Assembly: GCA_019925095.2 (NCBI GenBank)
Contig: JAHHIN020000030.1
Coordinates: forward strand, 3,671,501 to 3,735,500
Reading direction: 5' to 3'
DNA: 64,000 nucleotides
Origin: Dendrolimus kikuchii
Lineage: Eukaryota > Arthropoda > Insecta > Lepidoptera > Lasiocampidae
How positions within the stretch are numbered: position 1 is the first letter of the stretch; each line of letters begins with the position of its first letter. A program made the translations under genes and the position numbers. Below the pieces are notes generated by a model. It saw nothing but the letters and a program-made list of their open reading frames with translations. It ran no database searches and was not told where the DNA came from. Below, in pieces: positions 11,300-23,197 of the stretch.

Positions 11300-12441
11300 C
11301 ACATTATAAAACCCTTCAACAAAACAATAAATGCATAAATTAAATATAACTTGAGAATCCTTGTCAATTTGTCCAAAAACTCACTGAAGTCGGGAGCTCC
11401 TGTCCCGACTTACCTTAGTCCTTGGAGATTCTAACACAAAATATCCTATTAGACCCACGGCACTGGTCTCCTACATTAAGATACCTCCCGACACTATGTA
11501 TTCTACCATCTATACGCAGATCACAAATTTCTAATTTACCGATTCAATCAAGCCTACAATACCTGGATTAATATACACATAACGGCTCCACTAATATATC
11601 ATTGTTTTATTTTTTTAAACAATCTAACGTAATTCAACAATATTTAAAGCAAATCAATACCCCTTTTATTCTACATTTGTTACACTAAATTTGTTGCATC
11701 AGACATGTCTTGCAGGAAATAATTTGTTAGTAACTTAACCGAAACGATTGCTTTATAAATCTTAAAAATATTAAATTCCCTAAATAAACCATCTCTTAAA
11801 ATTGTATATTTTAAATTGGATTTTCTATCATTTAATTTCTTGTATAATTTCCATTTTCTCATTTTTTTATCAAATTAAGAAGGTAGATTTATTTTTGAAT
11901 ATTTTTAATAAATTCATCATCGTTTCATTTAGCGAATCCATGTATTTTTTTTTTTTGATGATTTAAAAGAAGGTAGACTTTATTTAACGCGACGTTTTAT
12001 GATTACATTAAAATATTACATTATTTCCCGTATTAATTTGGTAACGAACAAGATATTAGGAATAACTTTTCACGAGCCGTTTATATGATTTTAAAGAAAA
12101 TTAAACAATAGTTTATTAATTAAAATCGCACGAACTCACGTTATTTCTTACATTTTAAAATTTATTTAACCACGACTATAAATTACCCTTTTGATTTTGA
12201 TTTAATTAGAACTGATTGAATCACCTAGCTATTCTACTCTAAATCGAAATATAAATGATTTATCTTTACCGCAGGCCTCCTCGACGACGCAGCACTATTA
12301 AATTATTTAATTTAATAATTATTTACCGGCGCAGAGCGGCAGCGCTTTAGCCCTAGGAATGGCCACTAGGGGGCGCTAGTATCTGACTAGCAGCATTCTG
12401 TTAGTCCCGAGCACTTATATGTTTTAAAAAAAAAACAATTT
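11297..12441. other. AT-rich flank of the Gypsy element, nothing coding
   Basis: This holds AT-rich sequence with homopolymer runs. The one short ORF (about 60 codons at 11680-11862) looks like chance. A GC-richer patch near 12330-12380 has no recognisable content. Confidence 0.5.
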
Positions 12442-12734
12442 TGGCTTACAGGAACCTTTTATTTTATTATTATGAATAATAATTGACTTGGAGTCTCAAT
12501 ATACGGGACCTCAAAGGTCTACCGGACCGATATGGTATTAGTTTTGAGCAATCCAGCCGGCAGGCATAAACCAGGTCCGTTGCTGTAGAGCTGTGGCTAA
12601 TAACCAAGAGAACTCAACGAATTTGTAAAAAGATTTGGTATTTATAGGCAATTACTGCTGATCGACATTTCGGAAATCTATGTCAATGAGATGTTTGACT
12701 CAGCAATAAGTGCCTATTGCATAGGGTTGTAACA
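12442..12734 (-). repeat. 3' LTR of the Gypsy element (~293 bp)
   Basis: On the minus strand it starts TGTTACAACC right after the purine tract and ends at GTAAGCCA. It contains a TATAAATA box near 12650 and an AATAAAA-type signal near 12465, as expected for promoter and polyadenylation sites. The exact inner end is inferred from the TG...CA rule because no partner LTR is available for comparison. Confidence 0.65.
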
Positions 12735-12749
12735 CCTCCCCCCTTAAAA
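12735..12749 (-). other. Polypurine tract
   Basis: The minus strand reads TTTTAAGGGGGGAGG immediately upstream of the LTR start TGTTACA. This is the plus-strand DNA primer site of LTR retroelements. Confidence 0.8.
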
Positions 12750-13278
12750 CGGAGCATCAAATAAGGAAAAGATGCGAGTAGATTGAGACACCAAGAAGTT
12801 ACAAACATTTACACAGTACATTTAACAAAATATACAGTTTTATTTTACAGCTAGAATTTTAAAATTACTATGTATCAATTATTAGAAAAGTTGAACAAAT
12901 TACATATTTTAGTGCTTAAGCTATTAAGTAACACGAGAATTGAAATATTACAATTAGTCAAGAAATAGCAATGATTTAAGAATTTGTAACGAAATAGTAA
13001 AATATCCTATGAACTAGTAAAGATGTAGAAAACAATTTTGATCATAAGATCTAGTATGAACTTGTAAAGAACTAGTATAATTATTTTCATTATAAGAATT
13101 GGTAAAGATATGGTAAATATTTTATTCTTTGAGAACTGGTAAAGAAATAGTAAAACTTTAGTAAAGGAATAGTAGTTTTTATTCATTATTTCTATGAGAC
13201 ATTAACATGAACTAGTAAAATTATTTATTACTAAAAAAATTAACAAAATTATTATTTATGGATTACTATAAGTTTTTT

Positions 13279-15036
13279 CTAATATATATGTAAATTTCTC
13301 CTCAAACTCGAGGGAGATTCTTCCGAGTTTTCAGATACTTCAAATGCTCTATTCTGAATCTGAAGATTTGTTTGGGTATTAGGCTTAGCATAACAATTAT
13401 TGAATATTTTTATACAACAACCAGGCTCATTTTGGGTTGTATCTCGTCTTGGTTTCTTACAACATTTCTTATAAATAGTAAAAGACATATAAGCTAAAAC
13501 ACATACAGACAAGATTGTTGTAATTCCGCTAAAATAGTTTCCATATTTAATGTGGTAAGGTTGATTTTCTATTTTCTCTATTTCGTCACTGAACTGATTT
13601 AATCTATGTGTGACATAATGCAAGGAATCTAAATCGATGTGAGATAATTTAATAGGAGTTAAATATGGAATCGTATTATTTATCCTTTTCTTGGAACAGC
13701 AATCATCTTCTATAATATTAAAATTTGGAGAAGGTAAATACAGTTTAGACTCATACTCTGTAGATGCAACAAATTGTAGAAGATTATGAAAAGCCTTACA
13801 GCCTTTAGGAACCTTGAGGATTCCTGTTCCAACAATATCGTAGTCACTAAGAGTATTGTTACATTTAACAGATAGTTTAGTTAGATCAGACTGTACATAT
13901 AACCACTTATTATTATTAAGTTTTTGCCAAACGTCAATATCACTAATTATTACTTTATAATCACAAGGTTTTGGTAATTTGTTTATATGTTTAGTTAGGA
14001 TTATCACTTCACAAATTGGATTTGTTGCGGTAGGATGCACATCACTTAGTTTGCACAGATAATATTCTTTTGTTACACTTTTGCACTCACTCGTAGAGTC
14101 CATTGTTGAGTACATTAATTTATCATCGGTTATAGCAAGAAATCTAGTAGTTGGGTTGATCATAGCAAAGGAATGAGGATTATTTATATCATGCGGAGTA
14201 GGGAGAGCAAAAATATGATAGAGATTGTATTCTTGTAAGTTTATTAACGGAATTCTTATGACGAATACTAGTTTAGATCCATTAACAAAGCTAGAAACTG
14301 GTGAGATATCTAGGAGAGTGTGCATATTTTCTATGCTTAATGAGACTGGGAAGTTTTGAGCTATAATATTTTGGTTGGAACTTAGTTCATTATATAATTG
14401 AACTGGGGATAAAATAGAAGGATGAATTATGTTTTGTTTTCCGAACAGAATTGCATCTATAATGTCTTCAAGGTTAAAATTTAAAGTTATTAAAGAACTT
14501 TCTATTGCGCTAAAGGTTAAAGATAGATAAGAAGAAGTTTCTAATTTGGAAGTTGTTTGCAAAACGGTTTCTAAAATTGTATCTAATTTACCCATGTTTT
14601 GATTTAATATTTGTTCATTATCATTTAGTCTTCTAATTGTATTATTAAAAGTATCGATAGCGGAAGAGATTACGTGAATGTTATCTTTCATTAAAGACGA
14701 TAGATGTCTCTGATCGTCTTGGACGGCATTGATAGCGTCAGAGAAGGTTTTTGCATCATCTTCATCTAAGGATCCGAATAACTGTTTAAGAATAGGTCCG
14801 CCAAAACCGAACCACGAAGATCTTTTAATACGATTTTTATTTGTGAGATGTGATACAGCTATAAAATTATTTTCTACGTTAACTAGGAGAGTTTCTAACG
14901 GATTTAATGTGTTAGAGCAGTCTGTTTGAATTTTACTTGATTTATAACTATTACAGGTTGTTTTAACGGTATTTATTATATTTTTAATATTTTCTATATG
15001 AGGTTGTATGTAGGAGAAATCTGTAAAAGTGACCAT
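13279..15036 (-). CDS. env: Env-like fusion glycoprotein of the Gypsy element
   Basis: The 585-codon frame lies downstream of pol. It has a basic furin-like site (RIKR, near residue 72) followed by a Gly/Phe-rich stretch suiting a fusion peptide, long heptad-like regions and conserved cysteines. A single C-terminal membrane segment near residues 505-530 precedes a Cys/Lys-rich tail. This is the layout of F-type envelope proteins of insect errantiviruses and baculoviruses. The first ATG (15036) gives no signal peptide, but the frame stays open upstream and overlaps the end of pol. The mature message is therefore probably spliced to an upstream leader exon, as known for insect Gypsy env. No premature stop is seen in the ORF. 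Confidence 0.85.
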   Translation of the reverse strand: MVTFTDFSYIQPHIENIKNIINTVKTTCNSYKSSKIQTDCSNTLNPLETLLVNVENNFIAVSHLTNKNRIKRSSWFGFGGPILKQLFGSLDEDDAKTFSDAINAVQDDQRHLSSLMKDNIHVISSAIDTFNNTIRRLNDNEQILNQNMGKLDTILETVLQTTSKLETSSYLSLTFSAIESSLITLNFNLEDIIDAILFGKQNIIHPSILSPVQLYNELSSNQNIIAQNFPVSLSIENMHTLLDISPVSSFVNGSKLVFVIRIPLINLQEYNLYHIFALPTPHDINNPHSFAMINPTTRFLAITDDKLMYSTMDSTSECKSVTKEYYLCKLSDVHPTATNPICEVIILTKHINKLPKPCDYKVIISDIDVWQKLNNNKWLYVQSDLTKLSVKCNNTLSDYDIVGTGILKVPKGCKAFHNLLQFVASTEYESKLYLPSPNFNIIEDDCCSKKRINNTIPYLTPIKLSHIDLDSLHYVTHRLNQFSDEIEKIENQPYHIKYGNYFSGITTILSVCVLAYMSFTIYKKCCKKPRRDTTQNEPGCCIKIFNNCYAKPNTQTNLQIQNRAFEVSENSEESPSSLRRNLHIY

Positions 15037-15113
15037 GTTCCAAAAACTATTATAAAACCTTAAAGTACCTAGATTTTCATAGTATAGGCCTGGACTGTTT
15101 GGGATTGGCGATA

Positions 15114-17999
15114 TTAGTCCTGAGTCGGAGATGGCACCTGGCGCGATGGCCCTGGAATGGAATTATCGTGGGCTAGTTTTATTTCGTTAAAATGGTAACG
15201 GATTTTTCGCCTATTTACTTGCACTGTTACATTGCTATTACCATGAACTGCCGTGACTTGGTAAGGACCTTTCCATATAGGAGACAAGGCTTTACGCAGT
15301 CTATGGTGGTATTTTATATACACCATATCTCCAACATTATAAGATATTTCTCTAGTATGCTGATCATAGTAGTGTTTTGATCTTTCTTTACTTCTAAGAA
15401 TATTTTCGCGAGCTATGTTTCTTGTATTAATTAATCTGTGTTTTAAATTTTTAATATAATCGGGATAAGTGACAGTAGGGTTTATGTCATAGATAGAACT
15501 TGGTAGGTAAGGTTTACATCCGAATAAAAGTTCATGAGGGCTAAAATTTGTGGTAGAGTGAGTTGTTGAATTATAGGATATCAGTGCAGTAGGGAGATAT
15601 TTATACCAGTTGCCTTGATTATCATTTACATAGGATTTAAGATATTCCTTGAGAGTGCTATGGCTTCTCTCAAGTGCACCATTGGTTTGGGGGTGATATG
15701 GAGATGAGAATAAGTGTTTAATTTTAAAAAGAGACGCTACTTGTTTATATACGTCGGCTATAAAATGGACACCTTGATCAGAAGGGACAGTTTTGGGAAT
15801 ACCAAAGTGAGATATAAATTTTATAAGACATTCAGAAGTTTGTTCTGCAGTGGATTGAACAATAGGATAGGCCATGGAATATTTAGTTAAATCGTCTTGG
15901 AATGTGACTATATACTTGTATTTTTGGGGACCAGATTCTGGAAGAGGACCTACAATGTCGGTAAATATTCTTTGTAAGGGTTCATTTGAAGTTGTTGTGA
16001 TTTCCATAGGGGCTTTATTAGTAGCTCGAAGTGCTTTGTTTTGTTGGCAGAGTGGACAATTTCTTACATAATTTTCAATATCCTTTTTCATTCCACTCCA
16101 ATAGTAAGTATCTTTGAGTTTACTATACATTCGATTGGAGCCAATATGGCCTCCAATAGGGGAGTCATGGTTATCCTTCAGGATAGCAGGAATTTGGTTA
16201 GGGGTAGGATATACGAGTTTGTTGTGATAAATATTTATTTTAATATTAGTGTCATGGAATATATAAGTTATCATTTCGTAAATAATTAGAAATTTTAGTT
16301 TATCGTAAGGGTTATCGAAATCAGAGATAGAAATTTCATTAACTTGGGGGTAGGATATAACTAAGTTATTTCTTACTTCTTTTAATACTGCAAAGATATC
16401 TCTATAAGTGACAGAGTCATAGTGATGGACTTTAGTAAAAAGATGAAGATAAGTTTTATTATTTATTTCGGATATTTTAATATTATGCAATTCTCTTTCA
16501 GAGTTTTCAAAGTCATTTCTGTTTTCTAAAAGGTTTAGTATATCTCGACAGTAGGGATTGGAGTCATCTAAGTCAATGGATGTTGGGTAGGCTATGTATG
16601 GACACGAGGATTCAAGTAAATTTTGGTTAAATTCTGTTATTCGAGTATTAAAAACTGTAGGGGATGAACGTGTTCTAATATAGGATTCATAGGTTAAGTT
16701 ATCATTAAGATCTATATCTTCGATATTATGTATAGGCGGTCTGGATAAGGCGTCGGCGTTACTATTTAATTTTCCTGGTTTATACACAATTTCATAATCA
16801 AAATCTTCTATTTTTAATCTCCAGCGTAATAACTTACTACTAGGATCTTTGCAATTCATAAGATACACAAGGGGTTTGTGGTCTGTAACGATTTTGAATT
16901 TTCTCCCATAAAGATACGGTCTGAATGTTTTTGTACCGTATATAACTCCTAAAAGTTCTTTTTCAGACACGCTATAATTTCCTTCTGCTTTGTTTAAAGT
17001 ACGGGAAGCATAGGCTATGGGTAGGTCATTGCCTATTTCACCTTGCGATAGAACTGCACCAATTGCATATTCGGAAGCATCAGTGGTTAAGATGAAAGGT
17101 TTCGAGAAGTCAGGATATTGGAGGATAGGGGCGTTAGTAAGCATTGATTTAAGAGAGTTGAATGCTTCTTCCTGTTGATGTGACCAGGTGAAATCTACAT
17201 CCTTTCTTAACAGGGAAGTTAGTGGCTTAGTGATTTTAGAAAAGTCTTTAACAAATTTCCTATAATATCCTATGAGTCCCAAGAAACTTTTAATATGTTT
17301 GGGTGTTCTGGGTGTAGGATAGGATACTACGGCTTCAACTTTATCGGGATTGGGAGATACTCCTTTGTCTGAAATTATATGACCTAGATAGGCGACTTCG
17401 CGACGAAGAAACTCGCATTTGTCTGGCTGTAACTTTAGATTATGTTTTCTTAAGGCATCGAATATTAATTCAAGTTTAGAGATGTGAGACTGGAGATCAT
17501 GAGAATAGATAATAACGTCATCTAGATAGATAAAGCAATGTAAACCCTGTAGACCGGTAAGGACTGTATTCATGAGACGTTGAAAGGTTGCAGGAGCATT
17601 TTTTAGTCCAAAGGGCATTCTAGTGTATTCAAAGTGGCCATTTGGAACTGAGAAGGCGGTTTTGGGAGAGTCTTCTTCAGCCATTTGAATTTGATGAAAA
17701 CCGGAGGCGAGATCCAATGTAGAAAAATATTTACTGTGACCTAGTTGGTCTAAGATTTCGGTTATGTTAGGAATAGGATAAGCATCTCCAATGGTAATAT
17801 CATTAAGTTTTCGATAGTCTACTACGATTCTCCATTTCTTTTGACCGGAAGCGTCTTGTTTTTTTGGAACTACCCAAATTGGGGATGACCATGGGGAACT
17901 AGAAGGTTTAATAATGTTTTGATTCAACATTTTCTGTATCTGCTTATTTACTTCTTCTTTATGGCATTCTGGATAGCGGTAACTTTTTACATGGATTGG
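15114..17999 (-). pseudogene. pol: Gypsy pol: reverse transcriptase, RNase H, integrase
   Basis: The frame continues in register from the protease part after TAA at 18002-18000; the first ATG after the stop is at 17930. In order it has RT with catalytic YLDD (17529-17518), RNase H beginning at a TTDAS motif, and an integrase HHCC finger. The integrase core has its D, D and E residues in FTDIVG, PSDQG and NGALERS (about 15950, 15775 and 15680). A GPY-type C-terminal module follows, ending VPSPTQD. It would copy and integrate the element. The domains themselves look complete, but the stop separates them from protease and gag. The end overlaps the open env frame. Confidence 0.9.
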
Positions 18000-19265
18000 T
18001 TATGAACTAGTAGTTTTAATTTCATGTTTAACAGTGTTAGTACAAGAGAGATGATCACCATCAAGGTAAAATAAATCGGAATATTCGTGGCAAAGAGATA
18101 GGAGGACTTTAGATTCTTCTGAGTTAAGATGAGATGTTCTTATTTGATTCCGTACTTCCAAAGCTCGGTTATGATCGGAAGTTATATTATGTATACTATT
18201 AGACCTTAGAATATCACATGGCAGGAGTTCAACGCAAAAGGTTTGTATATTTATTTCATTATTTGTAGTATTAAGAATGGACACATTAACGTGTTTATTG
18301 GATTTAAGGGATGTGAGGCAACTGGATAGGTATACACCCTTTTGAATCTCAGACTTTTCAACAAACCCGGATGTAATTTCTGGATTAGTTACTTTGCATT
18401 CTATCATCATTTCGGAACGAGCTGGTATTGTATATTGGGGTTTAGTAAAATGAATTTGTAATGTGCCTTTATCAAGATGCAGAGTATTATTTCCGTATAG
18501 GATATTGCAGTTATTGTTTCTTAGAAAATCATTACCTATAATTCCGTCAAAATTGAAACTTAGAGATTCTGAAACTAGATGAATTTTACTGAATATTGTT
18601 TCAGAGTTATCGAGCTTGAAATCTAATTGAAAGTGCCCAAAACTCTCAGAACATGGGGCATTTTCATCTATACCTTTGAACTTAACCTTTTCTGTTATAA
18701 GTTTAGGATGTGTGACTAAAGAAGATTTTTTTATTAAAGAAATACTAGAGCCTGAGTCAATCAAGAAAACCAGCGGCTTATTTGAATATTGAGATTTTAT
18801 ATAGACATGCGGTAAGTGAATTTTATCGTTATAATGAATTTTATAAATTGTCTCGTTATTCTTATAAGAATTTGTGGACTTTGTATTATAAGAATTCGCA
18901 GATTTAGTATTACGGGTATAGGAATTAGTAGAATTTTTATTATTGGTATAAGATTTAGTAGACTTAGAATTATTGGTATAAGATTTATTAGACATAGAAT
19001 TATTGGTATAAGATTTAGTAGAGTTTTTAGAACCAGTGTTTTTAATAGACGAGTTTCCTATCTGGGGCTGGTTACCCTGTCGTATAACTCGGGATTCAGT
19101 GAGCCGTGAAGGGAAGAAGGAGTCGTGACTATTTGTTCTGTCTGTCGGTAACTTATTGGTATGGCAATAAAGGGAATCAGAATCGTTAGGAGGTATTTTA
19201 CTTGGTAGCGCGTCGGTTTGTGTAGCAGATTCCACATGACGCGGTTGCGGAACCCTATTTAGTAT
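18000..19265 (-). pseudogene. pol: Gypsy pol N-terminus: protease, ends at in-frame stop
   Basis: This frame is entered from gag by -1 frameshifting: reading on from 19265 gives an open frame through 19235 without an ATG. It holds the aspartic protease with DSG (about 18760-18752) and an S/T/N-Y repeat region of low complexity before it. It ends at TAA (18002-18000), just where the linker to the reverse transcriptase should continue. The sequence after the stop stays in frame and pol-like, so this is a nonsense change inside one polyprotein and not a natural gene end. Confidence 0.85.
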
Positions 19266-20242
19266 AAAAAATTATCATTTTGGGGGTCTGTTGGACACTC
19301 TTGGGTCTGATCATGGTTTTCGTCTAAATTGTGTACTTTATTTAAAGGTGGGTTAGAATTTATTTGATGATTTGTAGGGTTTGAAAATCTTTGACGATTT
19401 GTGTTATTATATTCCCTTTTACGACATTGATTTATGTGATGACCGACTGCCTTACAATATGCACAGATAGTCGGGTTTGGTGGTGAAGTATTGGGAATGG
19501 ATTGAGAAGGTCTTGGTTGGAAAGCTACATTATGGATGGGACGGTGACGATTTGAATAGCACGATCTATCCGTGTGCCCAGGTTTGCCACAAAGACGGCA
19601 TTTTGGTTTGGATCCTACGGAATTTCTTGACTGCGAGGATTGAGCATAGTTGTAGAATTTTTCTTCTTGAATAGCTAAATTAATTGCTTCGGCAAGGTTT
19701 TCCGGATTGCGGCATCTCAATATGTTGGAAATATGGCTGGGTAGCCCCAGCAAAAAGGTGTGTAAAGCCAGGTCTTCCGTATTAGCTAGTCGTCCTAGCA
19801 GTTCACCCTGATTGATGGTTGAATGAGATATGTCCGTCTGTAGTCGTGTAAGATGAGTTTCTAGACGTGTACTATATTGCAGAGCACTTTCGTTAGGTTT
19901 CATTCTACAGTTTTGGAGGTCTAATAATAGATGGTTACGGTGTTTACACTCGCCAAAGTTACTTTTTAAAAATTGTTTCAGGTCCGACCAATTACTGAAA
20001 ACTTTAAGGGAACATATTGCTTCTGCTTTACCTTCTAATTGGGATAGTATAAATTTAAATAATATTTCGTATTGATTGGGGTTAATTAAGTTAAGGGCAT
20101 TCTCGCAGTTACGTAGAAACGGGGATAATTTATTTCTATCTCCATCGAAGGTTTTTATGAAGCGGGTGAGGTCGGTAAAATTCATTTTTACGGTATGGGA
20201 GGATATAGGGGAGTGATCGATTTTTGGGTTTGCCATGATCAA
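19259..20242 (-). CDS. gag: Gag of the Gypsy element
   Basis: The 327-codon frame starts at the ATG at 20242. The N-terminal two thirds resemble a Gypsy capsid region. Two zinc knuckles follow, CRLCGKPGHTDRSC near residues 217-230 and CAYCKAVGHHINQC near 262-275. It would form the particle and bind the RNA. The frame is intact to the TAA at 19261-19259, with the slippery heptamer just upstream producing gag-pol. The stop lies just past the frameshift site, as usual for this type. Confidence 0.9.
   Translation of the reverse strand: MIMANPKIDHSPISSHTVKMNFTDLTRFIKTFDGDRNKLSPFLRNCENALNLINPNQYEILFKFILSQLEGKAEAICSLKVFSNWSDLKQFLKSNFGECKHRNHLLLDLQNCRMKPNESALQYSTRLETHLTRLQTDISHSTINQGELLGRLANTEDLALHTFLLGLPSHISNILRCRNPENLAEAINLAIQEEKFYNYAQSSQSRNSVGSKPKCRLCGKPGHTDRSCYSNRHRPIHNVAFQPRPSQSIPNTSPPNPTICAYCKAVGHHINQCRKREYNNTNRQRFSNPTNHQINSNPPLNKVHNLDENHDQTQECPTDPQNDNFLY
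19265..19271 (-). other. -1 ribosomal frameshift site, T TTT TTA
   Basis: In the gag frame the codons are AAT TTT TTA TAC TAA. The heptamer T TTT TTA is a classic slippery site. It lies two codons before the gag stop, and the shift direction matches the frame in which pol is open. Slipping at this point joins gag to pol exactly. Confidence 0.8.
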
Positions 20243-21828
20243 TTATAAATAAAGAAATGGAACTATAACAGATAATAAACTTAAAATGCACTCACAGTAT
20301 AAACATCAGCGGCAGCATGTGTTGGTTATTATGCTGACTTGGCGGCGGCGGCGGCGGCGACGGCGGCGGAGGCGGCGACGGCTGCGGCGGCGGCGGGCGG
20401 CGACGCTCAATCGGCGGCTCGTGTCAGCGCGTGGCAGCAACACGTTGGGTTGTTGACGCTTTATATCTAGGTCAACGCGTTGTCGTTGGGCCGCGCAACA
20501 GGACCTCGCGGCTGGGCAATGGACCCTCGGGCACGATGAGGTACGGCATATATTTCTTCAATAACGTAAATTAACTATAAAATTCTAATTTCTTATTTTT
20601 TTCAAAACTACCCTCTTTCATCTTTCTCAAATTTAATTATTTCCTATTTCACATAATTAATCATTTCCTAATTACATTCATCATAGAATTTTTAATATTT
20701 AATTACTAATTTGTGTACATAATTTTATATTTTTAATTGTAATAACTAATTGTATACTTATAAACCTATATTGATAATTTCTCATCTTTATTGTGAGGTG
20801 TTATTGGCTAGATTATTTTAGTTTATTCCTTTTATCTTTAAATTTCCAAATTTAATCGGCTTTTGCAAGTGATGTTACTTCTTCTGCATTAATCTAGCAT
20901 ATATATTCATAAGTTTCTTAACTCTTAGCTCAGTGTTAACAAGGTAAAATAACTTTCTAAATCACATTTCTGTTTTTTACCAATAACTTACTCATTCTCT
21001 AATATTTTTAAAATTTGTTAATTATTATACTACGATATACATGTTATCTAACGTCTGCAAATCACTAACTACTTACTCCAATGTGTAAACTTTATTCATA
21101 TTTTGATTTCATTTACATAATTGTCTATTTTTCCAGAGATATGCTTTTGTTCTTTGAACTTGCTATCAAATGCAAAACACATACTTCTTTACGGAACCCA
21201 AGAATGATACGCTCTTCACAAACATATACTGAAGCGTATATTCAGCAAATAAGAAGAAAACCCTAAAGTGTTAGCTATTCTTCCAGAATGTGTTTTGACT
21301 GCTACACTAATCAATGAATCCTGCATTCCCAACATAATAAAGGTAACATATTTTGTTAATTCACCATAGATTAGATGCTTGTGGTTACTGCTAATGCATT
21401 TTGCATGCCCTAATCTCTGAATTTCCGAAGAAAATCAGAATTTCAAGATGCAACGCCCCATGTTAACATATTTTTGTTTCAGCGCCATCTATTATCGCGC
21501 GCTAAAATACATGAAAATGAAGAATGTCTGACAACGATTTATATGACTTACCCAAGTTAATGACGCCAGATGTCATTATTCTTACTTTAATTTTAATATA
21601 TAAAAAGAATGTCATTATCATTTTTATTAATCAATATTCGATTGATTAAATATGTAATTTAATATATTCAATAAACTGCACGCTGTAATTTAATATATTC
21701 AATAAAATACACGCTTCTCACATGTAATCAATGTCTTTAATTTGAATTTTGATTATTTTATTTACATATATGTTTTTAATCGTATTTTTATATTAAACCC
21801 CCACCTTTTGACAACGTTGGGTCCGTCA
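20243..21828. other. Leader or flank of the Gypsy element, no gene
   Basis: The 5' LTR expected here is not recognisable. The interval has a GC-rich triplet tract (20341-20402), a GC-rich patch to about 20560, then AT-rich DNA. A short ORF at 21081-21266 looks like chance. Around 21650-21720 a 30-bp AT-rich word (aatatattcaataaa) is repeated. Confidence 0.5.
20341..20402. repeat. GGC-rich triplet tract
   Basis: Imperfect (GGC)n with GAC and GAG interruptions, in sharp contrast to the AT-rich surroundings. It lies about 100 bp upstream of the gag ATG. Confidence 0.85.
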
Positions 21829-21850
21829 CAGTCGCCCTACTAGATTTTAT
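21815..21850 (-). other. Possible LTR start of a second LTR element
   Basis: The minus strand has a purine-rich AGTAGGGCGAC followed by TGTGACGGACCC. This could be the purine tract and 3' LTR start of the element whose integrase lies at 23198-24478. No partner LTR is available to confirm it. Confidence 0.3.
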
Positions 21851-23197
21851 GTAGTTTATCGAAATAAAATATAATTAACCTACAAGACGGCAGTTGTCAA
21901 ATGGTTTCATAAAAATTCACCTTAACGAGATCTAAACTTCACTATATATAGTAATCCTAACAATCAACTAATTATCAAAAGTAGATGAACAGCAAATTCA
22001 TACTTAAATAGATTAAAAGAAGAGAAAGATTTCTCCGAAATGTTTACATTTCCCTTTAATATTTATATGAATATAATGCTAAATGACCTAAAATAATTAA
22101 CGCTAATAGCCCGGAATTGTTTAAATTCCCTTAAGGTGAAACAAAGAAAACGAAATTCATAATTCATTATTTATACCCATACTAAACTGTCCCTGACGGA
22201 AAGTTTATAGCAATAAATCGTTCTCATGAATTTTTGTTTAAAAATTTTTATAGGCTGTGACACCGTTTTGTTGTCTACTTCAAATGCATAAATATATTAT
22301 GTATATGGATCACATTATCAAATAATTATATAATCGTTTGTCCTAAATTTTTAACTATAATAAGAGTGACTAAGTTACAAACTTCTACTCTCAATTTTAT
22401 TTAAGTTTAAATTTAGTCGCATAGAATATATTGTCCCTAATCTATTAGATTTCCCACAAAAAAAAATCCTTATATCCCCAAATACCCTCTTGGGAGAATT
22501 ATTTATCTAGACGAACTAAATTCCGAGATAGTACTTACTAAATTACGAACAACTCCGCATCTAATTCTCCATTTCCTCTATAGTACGTTGTTATCTAACC
22601 CGAATGACTTATTCTCATGCCTCCAAATTCAAATAAATTTCTCCAAACCATTTCATAATACAATAACCACTTACACATCTCTATATAACTTTCCGCGTAT
22701 CTTAATTCTATCTTCCACACTAACATCCCTTTATTGTGGACAATCTATTTCCTGAACATTGCTCAAATGCAACTCACCTGAAGTTTTTCCGCAAATGACT
22801 TCAATAAGGTGACCTGTCCCAGCATCGAGTCTTTGAGCGAGCTACCAAATCCAATCTTCTTTCCTTCTACGATGAACGTATACTATGTATGTGCAGTCTT
22901 CAATCACCAGCTTTTCATTAACGTCCCTTTCACCTCTTTTTGTTCAACATTACTACCCATACCCTAACCTAGGAATGGCCACCCTTCTCCCCACCAAACA
23001 AGTCTATTTACACTATTTAAATCTAGATAATATTACTTAATTCACTTTAATAAATTATCAAAATAAGATTCTCTTTTCTGTATTCCTATAAATTATTACT
23101 AGCATTATTATTATTATTATTATTTTTATATAGACTTGCTTGAGCCATTCCCCATTCCCTACTACATTTATATTCTAATAAATACTTTTATTTAATT
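21851..23197. other. AT-rich stretch downstream of the integrase frame
   Basis: No coding frame or RNA gene is recognised. It is probably the 3' untranslated region of the second Ty3/Gypsy remnant plus flanking DNA. A short ATT microsatellite is at about 23105-23125. Confidence 0.5.

Larger units (their letters stand above)
12442..20242 (-). mobile_element. Ty3/Gypsy LTR retrotransposon with env, defective
   Basis: On the minus strand the order is gag, pol (protease, RT, RNase H, integrase), env, polypurine tract and 3' LTR. That is the layout of env-bearing insect Gypsy elements (errantivirus-like). The 3' LTR at 12442-12734 runs TG to CA. No second copy of that LTR is found to the right of gag, so the 5' LTR is missing, or the leader and 5' end were replaced. 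Pol has one in-frame stop. With no 5' LTR and a broken pol, this copy should not move on its own. Confidence 0.88.

Noticed and set aside
21081..21266. Small plus-strand ORF as a gene
   Set aside because: 61 codons in AT-rich DNA with no recognisable motif or second copy.
12351..22983. Shared 15-mer cctaggaatggccac near 12355 and 22970 as possible LTR pieces
   Set aside because: A 15-base match is expected by chance in a window of this size, and flanks do not match.
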